Shown here: one piece after another, positions 17,740 through 25,891 of the stretch
Layout of the letters: each line of letters begins with the position of its first letter
How positions within the stretch are numbered: the first letter of the stretch is position 1
Source: Candidatus Sulfurimonas baltica
GTDB lineage: Bacteria > Campylobacterota > Campylobacteria > Campylobacterales > Sulfurimonadaceae
Assembly (NCBI RefSeq): GCF_015265455.1
Contig: NZ_CP054492.1
Location: 806,001 to 870,000, forward strand
Direction: 5' to 3'
DNA: 64,000 bases
Translations under genes and position numbers: made by a program
The notes under the pieces: generated by a model
What the model was told of the DNA's origin: nothing
What the model saw: only the letters and a program-made list of their open reading frames with translations
Database searches by the model: none

Positions 17740-18323
17740 TCAACAGTAGAGTCTTTGACAGAGCCATCAAGAAGCAATAATCTACAACTCTTTTCTAGAA
17801 TGGCGATTTTTTTAGCCATTTCATGTAAGTCTCTGTTAAATGTATAAACACCATACCCTCTAATAACCATAATATCCGTTTTTTGACTCTGAAAATAGTA
17901 GGCAATTTCACTCTGAGCTCTATCATACCAGTCGTCAAACTGTTTTGGGTCTACTATTAGTAGAGAACCTATCTCTTTGTATCCAAAGTAATCTTTTGGA
18001 ATTATCATATTATGATTTAGGGAATAGGCAGTTGTAAAAGGCGGCATAGTAAAACATATAAATTTAGCATCAGAAATTTGGGAGTAAATGCTGTGATGGA
18101 TGTTAGCATCAATACTCGCCTGGTTCCATCTATAGTCTTTTTTAAAATACAACTCAATAAGATTTTCGTCGATAGAATCAAAAACAGCCTCTTTAGTGTT
18201 AATAAGGAAACGGTTTGATTCAGTTTTGGCAGATAATGAACCATGGTAAATTCCGAAGAAATCTTTTCTAAACATTGAAAGGGCTAGTAAGGATAGCTTT
18301 TTTTTAAGATTTTCTCTATTCAT
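17736..18323 (-). CDS. Class II aldolase/adducin-fold protein lacking zinc ligands
   Basis: 195 residues aligning by eye with the class II aldolase (FucA/AraD/MtnB) fold: GIYHGSLSAK stands for the phosphate-loop GNxS region, DANIHHSIYSQ for the E-x-x-H-x-x-IY helix, and VIRGYGVYTFNRDLHEMA for the (N/H)HG(V/L) region. The three zinc histidines are replaced: the HxH pair reads F-x-M (CFTMPPFTTAYS) and the third reads Y (RGYG). The protein is therefore probably not an aldolase and may be structural or regulatory. It lies 23 bases after dnaJ on the same strand. The family match is by pattern, so moderate confidence. Confidence 0.7.
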   Translation of the reverse strand: MNRENLKKKLSLLALSMFRKDFFGIYHGSLSAKTESNRFLINTKEAVFDSIDENLIELYFKKDYRWNQASIDANIHHSIYSQISDAKFICFTMPPFTTAYSLNHNMIIPKDYFGYKEIGSLLIVDPKQFDDWYDRAQSEIAYYFQSQKTDIMVIRGYGVYTFNRDLHEMAKKIAILEKSCRLLLLDGSVKDSTVD

Positions 18324-18346
18324 GTTTAGCCTTTAATATATTTAGT

Positions 18347-19471
18347 TTATTTAAACCAGCTTTTCATTTTTTCTATAGCTGAGTCTAGTACGCCTTCGTG
18401 TGGTTTTGATTCAATTCCAAAAGATTCTTGAAGCTTTTGTAACAACTCTTTTTGTTCATCATTAAGTTTTGTCGGGTATGTTATGTTCACCTGAGCAATC
18501 AAGTTTCCTTTTCCATGTCCGTGAACATCTTCTATACCTTCACCTCTAAATGTAAAGTGTTGTTTGTCTTTTGTTCCAACATCAAGTTTTAACTCTAGCT
18601 CACCCGTAAGTGAAGGTATTGTTAAACTCTCGCCAGAAACAGCTTGGGTAAAAAAGACTGGAATAGCGATATAAACATCATTACCTTCTCTTTGAAAGTG
18701 CTTATCAGGTTTTACGCTAAAAGTAACATACAAGTCGCCTCTTGTGCCACGTTTGCCTATGTTGCCTTTTCCAGATACTCTTAGGCGATTTCCATCATCA
18801 ATACCTTTTGGAATTTTAACAGTAACATTACCGCGCTCTTCCTTGTATCCGTCCCCATCACAACTTTTACATGTATCAGCCGGAGCACTCCCGACACCTT
18901 GACATGCTGGACAAGTTTGAGAGAAAGTCATAAAGCCCTGTTTTATAAAAACTTGACCTTGACCTTTACACTGCTTACATGTAGATAGTTTTCCATCTTT
19001 AGCACCAGTACCTTTACAAGGCTTACAAGCATTTTTATATGTAAACTCTATATCTTTTTCACAACCAAAAATAGCTTCATTGAAACTAAGATACATGTCA
19101 ACATTCATGTCAAGATTGTATTTTTCCACATCCGCAGGATTTTGACGACGACGACTCTGCCCACCACCAAAACCATTAAACATCTCTTCAAACATTGAAC
19201 CTAAGTCATCAAAGCCACCAGAAGAACGACTTCCACCGCCCATCCCTTGTAGACCCTCTTTTCCATAGCGGTCATAGACACCACGCTGTTTATCATCACT
19301 TAGGCACTGATAAGCTTCGTTGCATAATTTAAATTTATGCTCAGCCTCTTTATCGCCAGGATTTTTATCTGGATGGTAAATCTTAGCCATTGCTCTATAG
19401 GCTTTTTTTATTGTTGCTTTGTCTGCATTTTGTGAGACTTCTAATATTTCGTAATAGCTTAAATCTTGCAT
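18347..19471 (-). CDS. dnaJ: Chaperone protein DnaJ
   Basis: About 374 residues from the ATG at 19471 ([12 protein letters not shown]); an upstream in-frame TTG at 19507 would add twelve atypical residues and is rejected. J domain with HPDKNPGD (HPD stimulates DnaK ATPase), a Gly/Phe-rich linker (about 70-115), four zinc-binding repeats ([32 protein letters not shown]; about 145-210) and the C-terminal substrate-binding domains. A complete type I Hsp40 that loads substrates on DnaK. No dnaK, grpE or hrcA is adjacent. The aldolase-fold gene follows in the same direction. Confidence 0.96.
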   Translation of the reverse strand: MQDLSYYEILEVSQNADKATIKKAYRAMAKIYHPDKNPGDKEAEHKFKLCNEAYQCLSDDKQRGVYDRYGKEGLQGMGGGSRSSGGFDDLGSMFEEMFNGFGGGQSRRRQNPADVEKYNLDMNVDMYLSFNEAIFGCEKDIEFTYKNACKPCKGTGAKDGKLSTCKQCKGQGQVFIKQGFMTFSQTCPACQGVGSAPADTCKSCDGDGYKEERGNVTVKIPKGIDDGNRLRVSGKGNIGKRGTRGDLYVTFSVKPDKHFQREGNDVYIAIPVFFTQAVSGESLTIPSLTGELELKLDVGTKDKQHFTFRGEGIEDVHGHGKGNLIAQVNITYPTKLNDEQKELLQKLQESFGIESKPHEGVLDSAIEKMKSWFK

Positions 19472-19533
19472 ATTATTATTATATATCCTACATCTTAATT
19501 TTCGCAATTATATCGTTTTTAATTTAATATCTG

Positions 19534-19546
19534 TATAATTCCACCT
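19534..19546 (+). promoter_or_regulatory. Candidate -10 box just before mltA
   Basis: TGTATAAT lies 7 bases before the ATG at 19547 (TATAAT at 19534-19539). If used, transcription would start almost at the start codon, and no Shine-Dalgarno sequence is visible before it, so the mRNA could be leaderless or nearly so. This is a single short match and could be chance. Confidence 0.3.
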
Positions 19547-20641
19547 ATGAAATATAATATACTCTTTTTAATAATTCTGATATTTTTTATCGGTTGTACA
19601 AAATCTCCGGATGCACTGTTAAAAAGTGTACCCAAAACATATCTCGTAAAAGGTAGCTTTGATGAGTTACCAGAGTATAAAAAAGAGAATTATCTTGTCG
19701 CTTTAGACTCTTTTATAAATAGCTGCAAGAGTGAAAAAACAAAAAAAATCTACAAAGATTTATGCCTGCGTGCAGAGCAAGCCTCAGACCCTGAAATATT
19801 TTTAACAAATGAGTTCACCCCATATGAAATTACTATGCACAATAGTAAAAATAATACTTTGCTGACAGGCTACTATGAGGCGCATTTAAATGGTTCACTG
19901 GTGAAAAAAGAGCCATATGTTTACCCGATATATGAGACCCCTAATGATTTAGTTGTTATTGATTTAGGTGCTCAGTACGGAGAACTTAAAAACTATAGAC
20001 TTAGAGGCAGGCTGACTGGAAATAGAGTAGTTCCATATTATGATAGAGAAGAGCTACATGTAAAAACTTTAGATGCTAATATTATTTGCTATACAGACTC
20101 TAAAGTAGACCTCTTTTTTTTAGAAGTTCAAGGTTCAGGTCGTGTTACATTTGAAAATGGAGAGACTATTTTTATTGGCTACGATAATCAAAACGGACAT
20201 AAATACAGCTCTATTGGAAAATACTTAGTCCAAATTGGTGAAATATCACAAGAGAAGATATCTTTGCAGTCAATAAAAGAGTGGTTTGAGAAAAATCCAT
20301 CTAGAGTTGATGAAGTGCTTAATCATAACAAGTCGATGGTTTTTTTTAGACAAAGCAGACAAGAAGCGACCGGGTCCTTAGGATTAGTTCTTACTCCTGA
20401 GCGTTCTGTAGCAGTTGACCCAAGCTTTATTCCACTTGGAAGCATGCTATATCTTAGTGCAGAGATCAATAAGAAAAGTGTTAACAGAGTTGTTATGGCA
20501 CAAGATACTGGTGGAGCGATTAAAGGGAGTGTGAGGGCAGATATGTTTTTAGGTTTTGGTGATGAGGCGCAAGAGATAGCAGGTGAGTTGAAATCACCTT
20601 TAAAATTATGGATACTGCTCCCAAAGAACGAGATTAATTAA
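19547..20641 (+). CDS. mltA: Murein transglycosylase A, MltA-type lipoprotein
   Basis: 364 residues. The N-terminus is a lipoprotein signal ending IGCTKS, so it is lipid-anchored in the envelope. The MltA barrel is recognisable from LTGYYEAHL, FFLEVQGSGRV, FIGYDNQNGHKYSSIG, LTPERSVAVDPSFIPLGS and the 3D domain AQDTGGAIKGSVRADMFLGFG, whose aspartates include the catalytic one. The enzyme cleaves peptidoglycan glycan strands, releasing 1,6-anhydro-muropeptides. Its stop overlaps the recR start by one base, so recR and the following mla-like genes are probably co-transcribed. Confidence 0.92.
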   Translation: MKYNILFLIILIFFIGCTKSPDALLKSVPKTYLVKGSFDELPEYKKENYLVALDSFINSCKSEKTKKIYKDLCLRAEQASDPEIFLTNEFTPYEITMHNSKNNTLLTGYYEAHLNGSLVKKEPYVYPIYETPNDLVVIDLGAQYGELKNYRLRGRLTGNRVVPYYDREELHVKTLDANIICYTDSKVDLFFLEVQGSGRVTFENGETIFIGYDNQNGHKYSSIGKYLVQIGEISQEKISLQSIKEWFEKNPSRVDEVLNHNKSMVFFRQSRQEATGSLGLVLTPERSVAVDPSFIPLGSMLYLSAEINKKSVNRVVMAQDTGGAIKGSVRADMFLGFGDEAQEIAGELKSPLKLWILLPKNEIN

Positions 20642-21210
20642 TGAGAGGTTCGTTAAATAAATTTAATAAACTCGTAGAAGCTTTACAGGAACTTCCAACA
20701 ATAGGAAAAAAATCAGCTACAAGACTTGCTTATCATATGTTAATTAAAGATAGTTTTGTTGGGATGAAGATTTCACATGCAATTGAAGAGGGACTTGGTT
20801 GTTTGAAAAAGTGCAGTTCTTGCGGTGGTATGAGCGAAGATGACTTATGTTTTATTTGTTGCGATGAGAGAAGAGATAACTCTTTGCTTTGTATAGTTGA
20901 AAATGCAAAGGATATACTTCTCTTGGAGGAGAATGCCCTCTTTGACGGTAGATATTTTGTGCTTGAGTCTTTGGATGAACTTGATATGTCAAGTTTGGTT
21001 AAAATGGTAAGCAGTGGCATAAAAGAGGTAGTGTTTGCACTTACACCTTCTATCGCCAATGATGCCGTTATGTTGTATATTGAAGATAAGTTGAGTTCTT
21101 TTGATATCAACTATTCAAAAATTGCGCAGGGTGTTCCAACGGGAGTCAGTCTGGAAAATATAGATTTACTCTCTTTGACGAGAGCATTGGAAGATAGGGT
21201 GAGGGTATAG
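20641..21210 (+). CDS. recR: Recombination protein RecR
   Basis: 189 residues, the usual length. An N-terminal helix-hairpin-helix segment (LQELPTIGKKSATRLAYHM), a four-cysteine zinc finger (CSSCGGMSEDDLCFICCD) and a Toprim domain beginning LLCIVENAKDILLLE. The C-terminal Walker-like segment is GVPTGVSLENID, where many RecR proteins have G(I/V)P(V/M)G. RecR joins RecO (and RecF) to load RecA on gapped DNA. It lies between mltA and mlaA with a 1-base gap downstream, an unrelated passenger in an envelope operon. Confidence 0.95.
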   Translation: MRGSLNKFNKLVEALQELPTIGKKSATRLAYHMLIKDSFVGMKISHAIEEGLGCLKKCSSCGGMSEDDLCFICCDERRDNSLLCIVENAKDILLLEENALFDGRYFVLESLDELDMSSLVKMVSSGIKEVVFALTPSIANDAVMLYIEDKLSSFDINYSKIAQGVPTGVSLENIDLLSLTRALEDRVRV

Positions 21211-21211
21211 A

Positions 21212-21985
21212 TTGAAGTCCATATATTTAGTTTTTTTAATACTAATAACATTTAATTTTAGCGGATGTAGTTTAAAAGATATAAAACAGCCAAATGAGAT
21301 AGTCCACTCTCAAGAAGATTCACTGCTTAGTGAGTTTGAGAATGAACTTAAAGTAGAAGAGATTTATGATCCATTTGGTGGATACAACAGAATAATGACA
21401 AGCTTCAATGATGGTGTTTATGAATATTTCTTAAAACCTGTTTCTAAAGGTTACAAAGCAGTTGTTCATGAAGAGATTAGAATAAGTGTAGGGAATTTTT
21501 TTAACAATATCTATTTTCCACAGCGCTTTGTAAATAATCTGTTACAAGGTAAATTTAAAAACGCTTCTGAAGAGACGGGAAGATTTGTAATAAATACTAC
21601 AGTTGGTCTCTTAGGTCTGTTTGACCCTGCTAAAAGTTATTTTAATCTTGTAGAGCATAAAGAGGACTTTGGTCAAACATTAGGGTTCTACGGTGTAGGC
21701 AGTGGACCACATATAGTATTACCACTTTTAGGACCATCAAATTTAAGAGATGCACTAAGTTTATATCCTGATTCTTTGCTAAGTCCAGTTGATTATGAGG
21801 ACAGAAGTTATTGGACTTTAACTGATACTTGGTTAGAATACACGGCAGTAAGAACATATGAATATGTAAACGCAAATTCACTTGACATAGAAAGATATGA
21901 AGAGATGAAAAAAGATGCTGTAGATTTATATCCATTTTTAAGAGATATATATGAGCAGTACAGAGAGAATCAAATTAAGGAGTAG
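21212..21985 (+). CDS. mlaA: MlaA (VacJ) family outer-membrane lipoprotein
   Basis: 257 residues with a TTG start one base after recR. The lipoprotein signal ends FSGCSLKD. The MlaA domain is marked by DPFGGYNRIMTSFNDGVYEYFLKPVSKGY, VGNFFNNIYFPQRFVNNLLQG, GRFVINTTVGLLGLFDPA and GHIVLPLLGPSNLRD-type residues (here GPHIVLPLLGPS). MlaA is a ring in the inner leaflet of the outer membrane that removes misplaced phospholipids from the outer leaflet and hands them to MlaC. The next gene encodes an MlaC-like protein. Confidence 0.93.
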   Translation: MKSIYLVFLILITFNFSGCSLKDIKQPNEIVHSQEDSLLSEFENELKVEEIYDPFGGYNRIMTSFNDGVYEYFLKPVSKGYKAVVHEEIRISVGNFFNNIYFPQRFVNNLLQGKFKNASEETGRFVINTTVGLLGLFDPAKSYFNLVEHKEDFGQTLGFYGVGSGPHIVLPLLGPSNLRDALSLYPDSLLSPVDYEDRSYWTLTDTWLEYTAVRTYEYVNANSLDIERYEEMKKDAVDLYPFLRDIYEQYRENQIKE

Positions 21986-21989
21986 ATTA

Positions 21990-22592
21990 ATGAATGAAAT
22001 ATTTAAAAAAGCACTTTTACTATTGGCTGGATTGGTGTTTGCACAGAGTTTGGTGGCAGATGAGAAAATAGAGCTTAAAGAGCATTTTTTAAACAAGATT
22101 GATGAAGTTGTTTTGATAGTCAAGGACGGTAGCTTATCAAAGGATGACAGAAACGGAAATATAATCAAATCATTATCACCTATGTTTGACTTTGAACTAA
22201 TGGCAAAACTTAGTCTTGGAAACACATGGAAGCAACTAGCAGACAACGATAAAGAAAAGTTTATCAATCTTTATGTAGAGAGAATGAAACAATCATATTC
22301 ATCTAAAATTGATGCTTATAAAGATGAAAATGTTCAAGTAAAAGAGATACAGCAGTCAAAAAGTAATAGAATAGCTTTGATAACAGACCTTGTAAGTAAA
22401 GAGGAGAAACTGGAGATTGTATATAAATTTTATAAACCTAAAGAGAAAAAAAGCGATAAAGATATCTGGCTGATTTATGATGTTGAAATCTTAGGAGTCA
22501 GTATTTTAAAAGCAGACATGGCACAATTCAAAGAGTTTTTACAAACGAAAAGTATAGGTGAACTTATGGATGTTTTGGCCAAAAGGTCGTAA
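21990..22592 (+). CDS. mlaC: MlaC/Ttg2D-like periplasmic phospholipid-binding protein
   Basis: About 200 residues from the ATG at 21990, which has AAGGAG 8 bases upstream; an upstream in-frame ATG at 21951 inside mlaA is not used. Signal peptide (IFKKALLLLAGLVFAQSLVA), then the Tol-Tol/MlaC domain: the FNLE-like helix reads MFDFELMAKLSLG, followed by NTWKQLADNDKEKFINLYVERMKQSYSSKI. MlaC carries a phospholipid between MlaA and an inner-membrane machine. Here the next gene is an MMPL/RND transporter and not MlaFEDB, so lipid delivery probably goes through that protein (inference). Confidence 0.88.
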   Translation: MNEIFKKALLLLAGLVFAQSLVADEKIELKEHFLNKIDEVVLIVKDGSLSKDDRNGNIIKSLSPMFDFELMAKLSLGNTWKQLADNDKEKFINLYVERMKQSYSSKIDAYKDENVQVKEIQQSKSNRIALITDLVSKEEKLEIVYKFYKPKEKKSDKDIWLIYDVEILGVSILKADMAQFKEFLQTKSIGELMDVLAKRS

Positions 22593-22598
22593 ACAGCA

Positions 22599-25085
22599 AT
22601 GTTAACAAGCTTATATAAAAACTACCTTTTAAAATATCCAAAAGTTATTTTACTCTTTATGGCCGTGTTTGTAGCCATAATGGCACTCTTTGCAATTAAA
22701 CTAGAGATTGATGCAAGTGCTGAAACATTACTTCTTGAAGGTGATAAGGACCTAAAATACTCAAGAGAAGTTTCAAAACGATTTAAAGCACCAGACTTTT
22801 TGGTTGTTACATATAGTGTTGAAGATGACCTGTTAAGTGATGAGAATATCAATAATATTAAATTGTTGAGTTCACAAATAAAAACTCTCAAAATAGTAGA
22901 ATCTATAAATTCTATAGTAAATGTTCCACTTTTGCAATCTCCAGTTAGACCGGTTAAAGAGTTGATGAAAGATATTCCAACACTTGAATCTCCAAATATG
23001 GATAAGGCTTTGGCAAAGCAGGAGTTCTTAAATAGTGCAATATACAAACAAAACTTGGTAAGTGAAGATTTTAAGACTACGGCACTCTCTGTCAACCTAA
23101 AAAGAGATGAAAAGTATTTTAATCTAATAGATGACAGAGATAAATTTATAAAACTAAAAAAACAAAAAGTTTTAACAAAAGCCGAAAATGAGAACTTTAA
23201 AAATGCTTCGCAGGAACTAAAAAATTATAGAGATATTGTTAGAGAAGAGAACCATCAGTCAATAGTTAAAATCAGAGATATCTTAACCGCATTCGAATCA
23301 AAGAATAAAAATGTAAAGCTCCATCTGGGCGGAGTTGATATGATTGCTGATGATATGGTTGAGTTTGTAAAATATGATTTAAAAACATTTGGATTTTTGA
23401 TAATCGGACTCTTAATAGTTATACTTTATATACTTCTTAAAAAGGTTCAGTGGGTTGTAATAGCACTCTTTATATGTACCGTGTCTCTGATCGTTACTAG
23501 TGGTTTTTTAGGTCTTTTTGGCTGGGAAATAACTGTTGTGTCATCAAACTATATCTCTCTTCAGTTGATTATGAACATGTCACTGGTAGTGCATCTAATT
23601 GTAAGGTATAAAGAACTCAATTTAGAAAATTCAAATCATACGCAAATGGAGTTAGCTTTAAATACAGTTCTTTCAATGGCAAAACCATCGTTTTTTGTTG
23701 TTATTACAACTATAGCTGGGTTTAGCTCTTTGGTGTTTAGCAATATTTTACCTGTTATTAATTTTGGCTGGATGATGAGTGTCGGTATAGTAGTGTCATT
23801 ATTGATGACATTTATTCTTTTTCCTATTGTATTGATTTTATTTGAGAAGTACAAAATTCAAAAATCTAATCAAGTGGAGATTCCATTTACTAGTAAAATA
23901 GCACATGTGGCCTACTATCATAAAAAAACAGTACTTATTATTACGCTTGCTATTGTTGCCTTCTCCGTAACTGGAGCTAGTAAACTTAGGGTTGAGAATA
24001 GTTTTATAGACTATTTCAAGAAAGATACGCAGATATATAAAGGTATGGTTGTGATAGACCAAAATCTTGGAGGAACTACTCCACTTGATGTTATATTGAC
24101 ATTTAAAGAGAGTAGTGATGAAGTAAAGTCTGTTAGTATTAATACTAAAGACTCAGACATAGAATTAGATGAGTTTGCGGGCGAGTTTGCAGAGAGTGAA
24201 GAGGATAAAGAGCAGTATTGGTTCACTCAATCTAAGATGCAAAAGATAAGAGAGGTTCATAACTATCTTGACGCTCTTGAGCCAATAGGCAAGGTGCTAT
24301 CGCTCTCTACTATGGGTGAAGTTATAAAAACTTTAAATGATGGTAAGGAAGCAGATGGTGTGACTTTAGCACTTCTTTATAAAGAGTTGCCAGAGAAGTA
24401 TAAAAAAATTATTTTATCTCCTTATATAGATATAGAAAATAATCAGGTAAGAATAAGTACGAGGATAATTGACTCTATGCCAAATCTGCAAAGAGATGAA
24501 TTAATCAAAAAAATAGATAAAGATTTAAACACTATGTTAAATCCGAAGTATGAAGAGCATAAAGTATCAAATCTTTTAGTTATGTACAATAATATGCTTC
24601 AGTCTCTTTTTGAGTCACAAATAAAGACTATAGGGATAGTTGTAGTAATCCTCTTTTTTATGTTTTTAATGCTGTTTAAAAGTCTGAAAATCGCAACAAT
24701 AGCCATAATAGCAAACACTATCCCAGTAAGTGTAATATTTGGGTTTATGGGGTGGATGGATATACCTCTGGATATGATGACAATAACTATTGCAGCGATT
24801 AGTATAGGTATTGCGGTCGATGATACAATACACTATATTTACAGGTACTCTTTGGAGTATAGAGAAACAAGTAATGCTAAATTATCTATGTTTAACTCAC
24901 ATGCAAGTATAGGAACAGCAATGTTTTATACTACAACCATAATTATGACAGGATTTTCGATTTTGGTATTATCCAATTTTATTCCAACTATCTATTTTGG
25001 TTTATTAACTATGCTAGCTATGTTTATGGCAATTGTTGCAGATCTTATGTTGCTGCCTGTATTGCTTTTGCTTTTTGGTATTTAG
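22599..25085 (+). CDS. MMPL/RND-family transporter linked to mlaA-mlaC (HpnN-like)
   Basis: 828 residues with the RND duplicated layout: helix (about 17-35), periplasmic loop, five to six helices (about 255-415), helix (about 435-455), second periplasmic loop (about 460-670) and six C-terminal helices. IGIAVDDTIHYIYRY in the fourth helix of the second half is the RND/MMPL proton-relay signature. It resembles HpnN and MMPL lipid transporters more than drug pumps. Placement 6 bases after the mlaC-like gene argues for phospholipid transport between inner and outer membranes. I recall the same trio in C. jejuni (Cj1371-Cj1373). Direction of transport is unknown. Confidence 0.85.
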   Translation: MLTSLYKNYLLKYPKVILLFMAVFVAIMALFAIKLEIDASAETLLLEGDKDLKYSREVSKRFKAPDFLVVTYSVEDDLLSDENINNIKLLSSQIKTLKIVESINSIVNVPLLQSPVRPVKELMKDIPTLESPNMDKALAKQEFLNSAIYKQNLVSEDFKTTALSVNLKRDEKYFNLIDDRDKFIKLKKQKVLTKAENENFKNASQELKNYRDIVREENHQSIVKIRDILTAFESKNKNVKLHLGGVDMIADDMVEFVKYDLKTFGFLIIGLLIVILYILLKKVQWVVIALFICTVSLIVTSGFLGLFGWEITVVSSNYISLQLIMNMSLVVHLIVRYKELNLENSNHTQMELALNTVLSMAKPSFFVVITTIAGFSSLVFSNILPVINFGWMMSVGIVVSLLMTFILFPIVLILFEKYKIQKSNQVEIPFTSKIAHVAYYHKKTVLIITLAIVAFSVTGASKLRVENSFIDYFKKDTQIYKGMVVIDQNLGGTTPLDVILTFKESSDEVKSVSINTKDSDIELDEFAGEFAESEEDKEQYWFTQSKMQKIREVHNYLDALEPIGKVLSLSTMGEVIKTLNDGKEADGVTLALLYKELPEKYKKIILSPYIDIENNQVRISTRIIDSMPNLQRDELIKKIDKDLNTMLNPKYEEHKVSNLLVMYNNMLQSLFESQIKTIGIVVVILFFMFLMLFKSLKIATIAIIANTIPVSVIFGFMGWMDIPLDMMTITIAAISIGIAVDDTIHYIYRYSLEYRETSNAKLSMFNSHASIGTAMFYTTTIIMTGFSILVLSNFIPTIYFGLLTMLAMFMAIVADLMLLPVLLLLFGI

Positions 25086-25099
25086 GTCTAATATATGTT

Positions 25100-25891
25100 T
25101 TAGAGTTTAAAGCTCTTTGACATGTAGGTTTTAATATCTTCAGTTTTTAATTCACTATTTACAAAAAGTTCATTCGCTAAAACACCTTGGCCCAGAAGCA
25201 TATCTGCACCATCTTTGTATATAATGTTTTTTTCATGTGCTAGTTTTAAAAATGGTGTTAATTTTCCATATATAGCATCTGCAACGAAAGATGTATTATT
25301 TAAAACTTTTTCAATTATATCTTTTGGAGCAGGTAGTTCTTCATCTTTTAATCCAGCACTTGTTGTGTTTACAACTAGGTCATAATTTTTGAGTTCAAAA
25401 TCATCCCAAGTGCTACATGTAGAGACTAAATCCTTAAAATATTCAAGTCTAGAAGCACTTCGATTTAAAACTGTAACATCAATATTGTCTTGTGCAAATC
25501 TGCTTGCTAGTGCCTTTGCAGTTCCTCCGGCACCAAGAATTAAAACACTCTTAACGTCACCAAATTCTTTTATAGCAAACATAAAACCGTCTGCATCAGT
25601 GTTGTATCCAATCAGCCTACCATTTTCATTTATGATTGTATTAACAACACCTACTGTTTTTGCAAACCCTCTAACCTCGTCACAAGCTTCATATGCTGCC
25701 TCTTTATGAGGAACAGTAATATTAGCTCCGCTAAGCTTAAGAGCAATAAAAGTCTCTTTTAGTTTTGAGCCATCCTTAAGATAAACTCTTGTGTAGCAGG
25801 CAGGATATTTTAGATTTTTAAACACAGAATTGTGCATAAGTGGAGATCTAGAGTGAGAAACCGGATCGCCAAATATAGCGAATAGCTTCAT
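25100..25891 (-). CDS. aroE: Shikimate dehydrogenase (NADP+)
   Basis: 263 residues. Reduces 3-dehydroshikimate to shikimate. The N-terminal substrate domain has FGDPVSHSRSPLMHN and the catalytic lysine in GANITVPHKEAA; the Rossmann domain has LILGAGGTAKA (pyridine-nucleotide loop) and NRSASR, whose Arg suits NADP. TTSAG and GADMLLGQG are also family motifs. Last gene of the minus-strand operon that begins at 33388; its ATG overlaps the trpE stop by one base. Converges on the MMPL gene with 14 bases between stops. Confidence 0.95.
   Translation of the reverse strand: MKLFAIFGDPVSHSRSPLMHNSVFKNLKYPACYTRVYLKDGSKLKETFIALKLSGANITVPHKEAAYEACDEVRGFAKTVGVVNTIINENGRLIGYNTDADGFMFAIKEFGDVKSVLILGAGGTAKALASRFAQDNIDVTVLNRSASRLEYFKDLVSTCSTWDDFELKNYDLVVNTTSAGLKDEELPAPKDIIEKVLNNTSFVADAIYGKLTPFLKLAHEKNIIYKDGADMLLGQGVLANELFVNSELKTEDIKTYMSKSFKL

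Noticed and set aside
19472-19507. Upstream TTG start for dnaJ
   Set aside because: Adds residues not found in DnaJ; the ATG at 19471 begins the conserved J domain.
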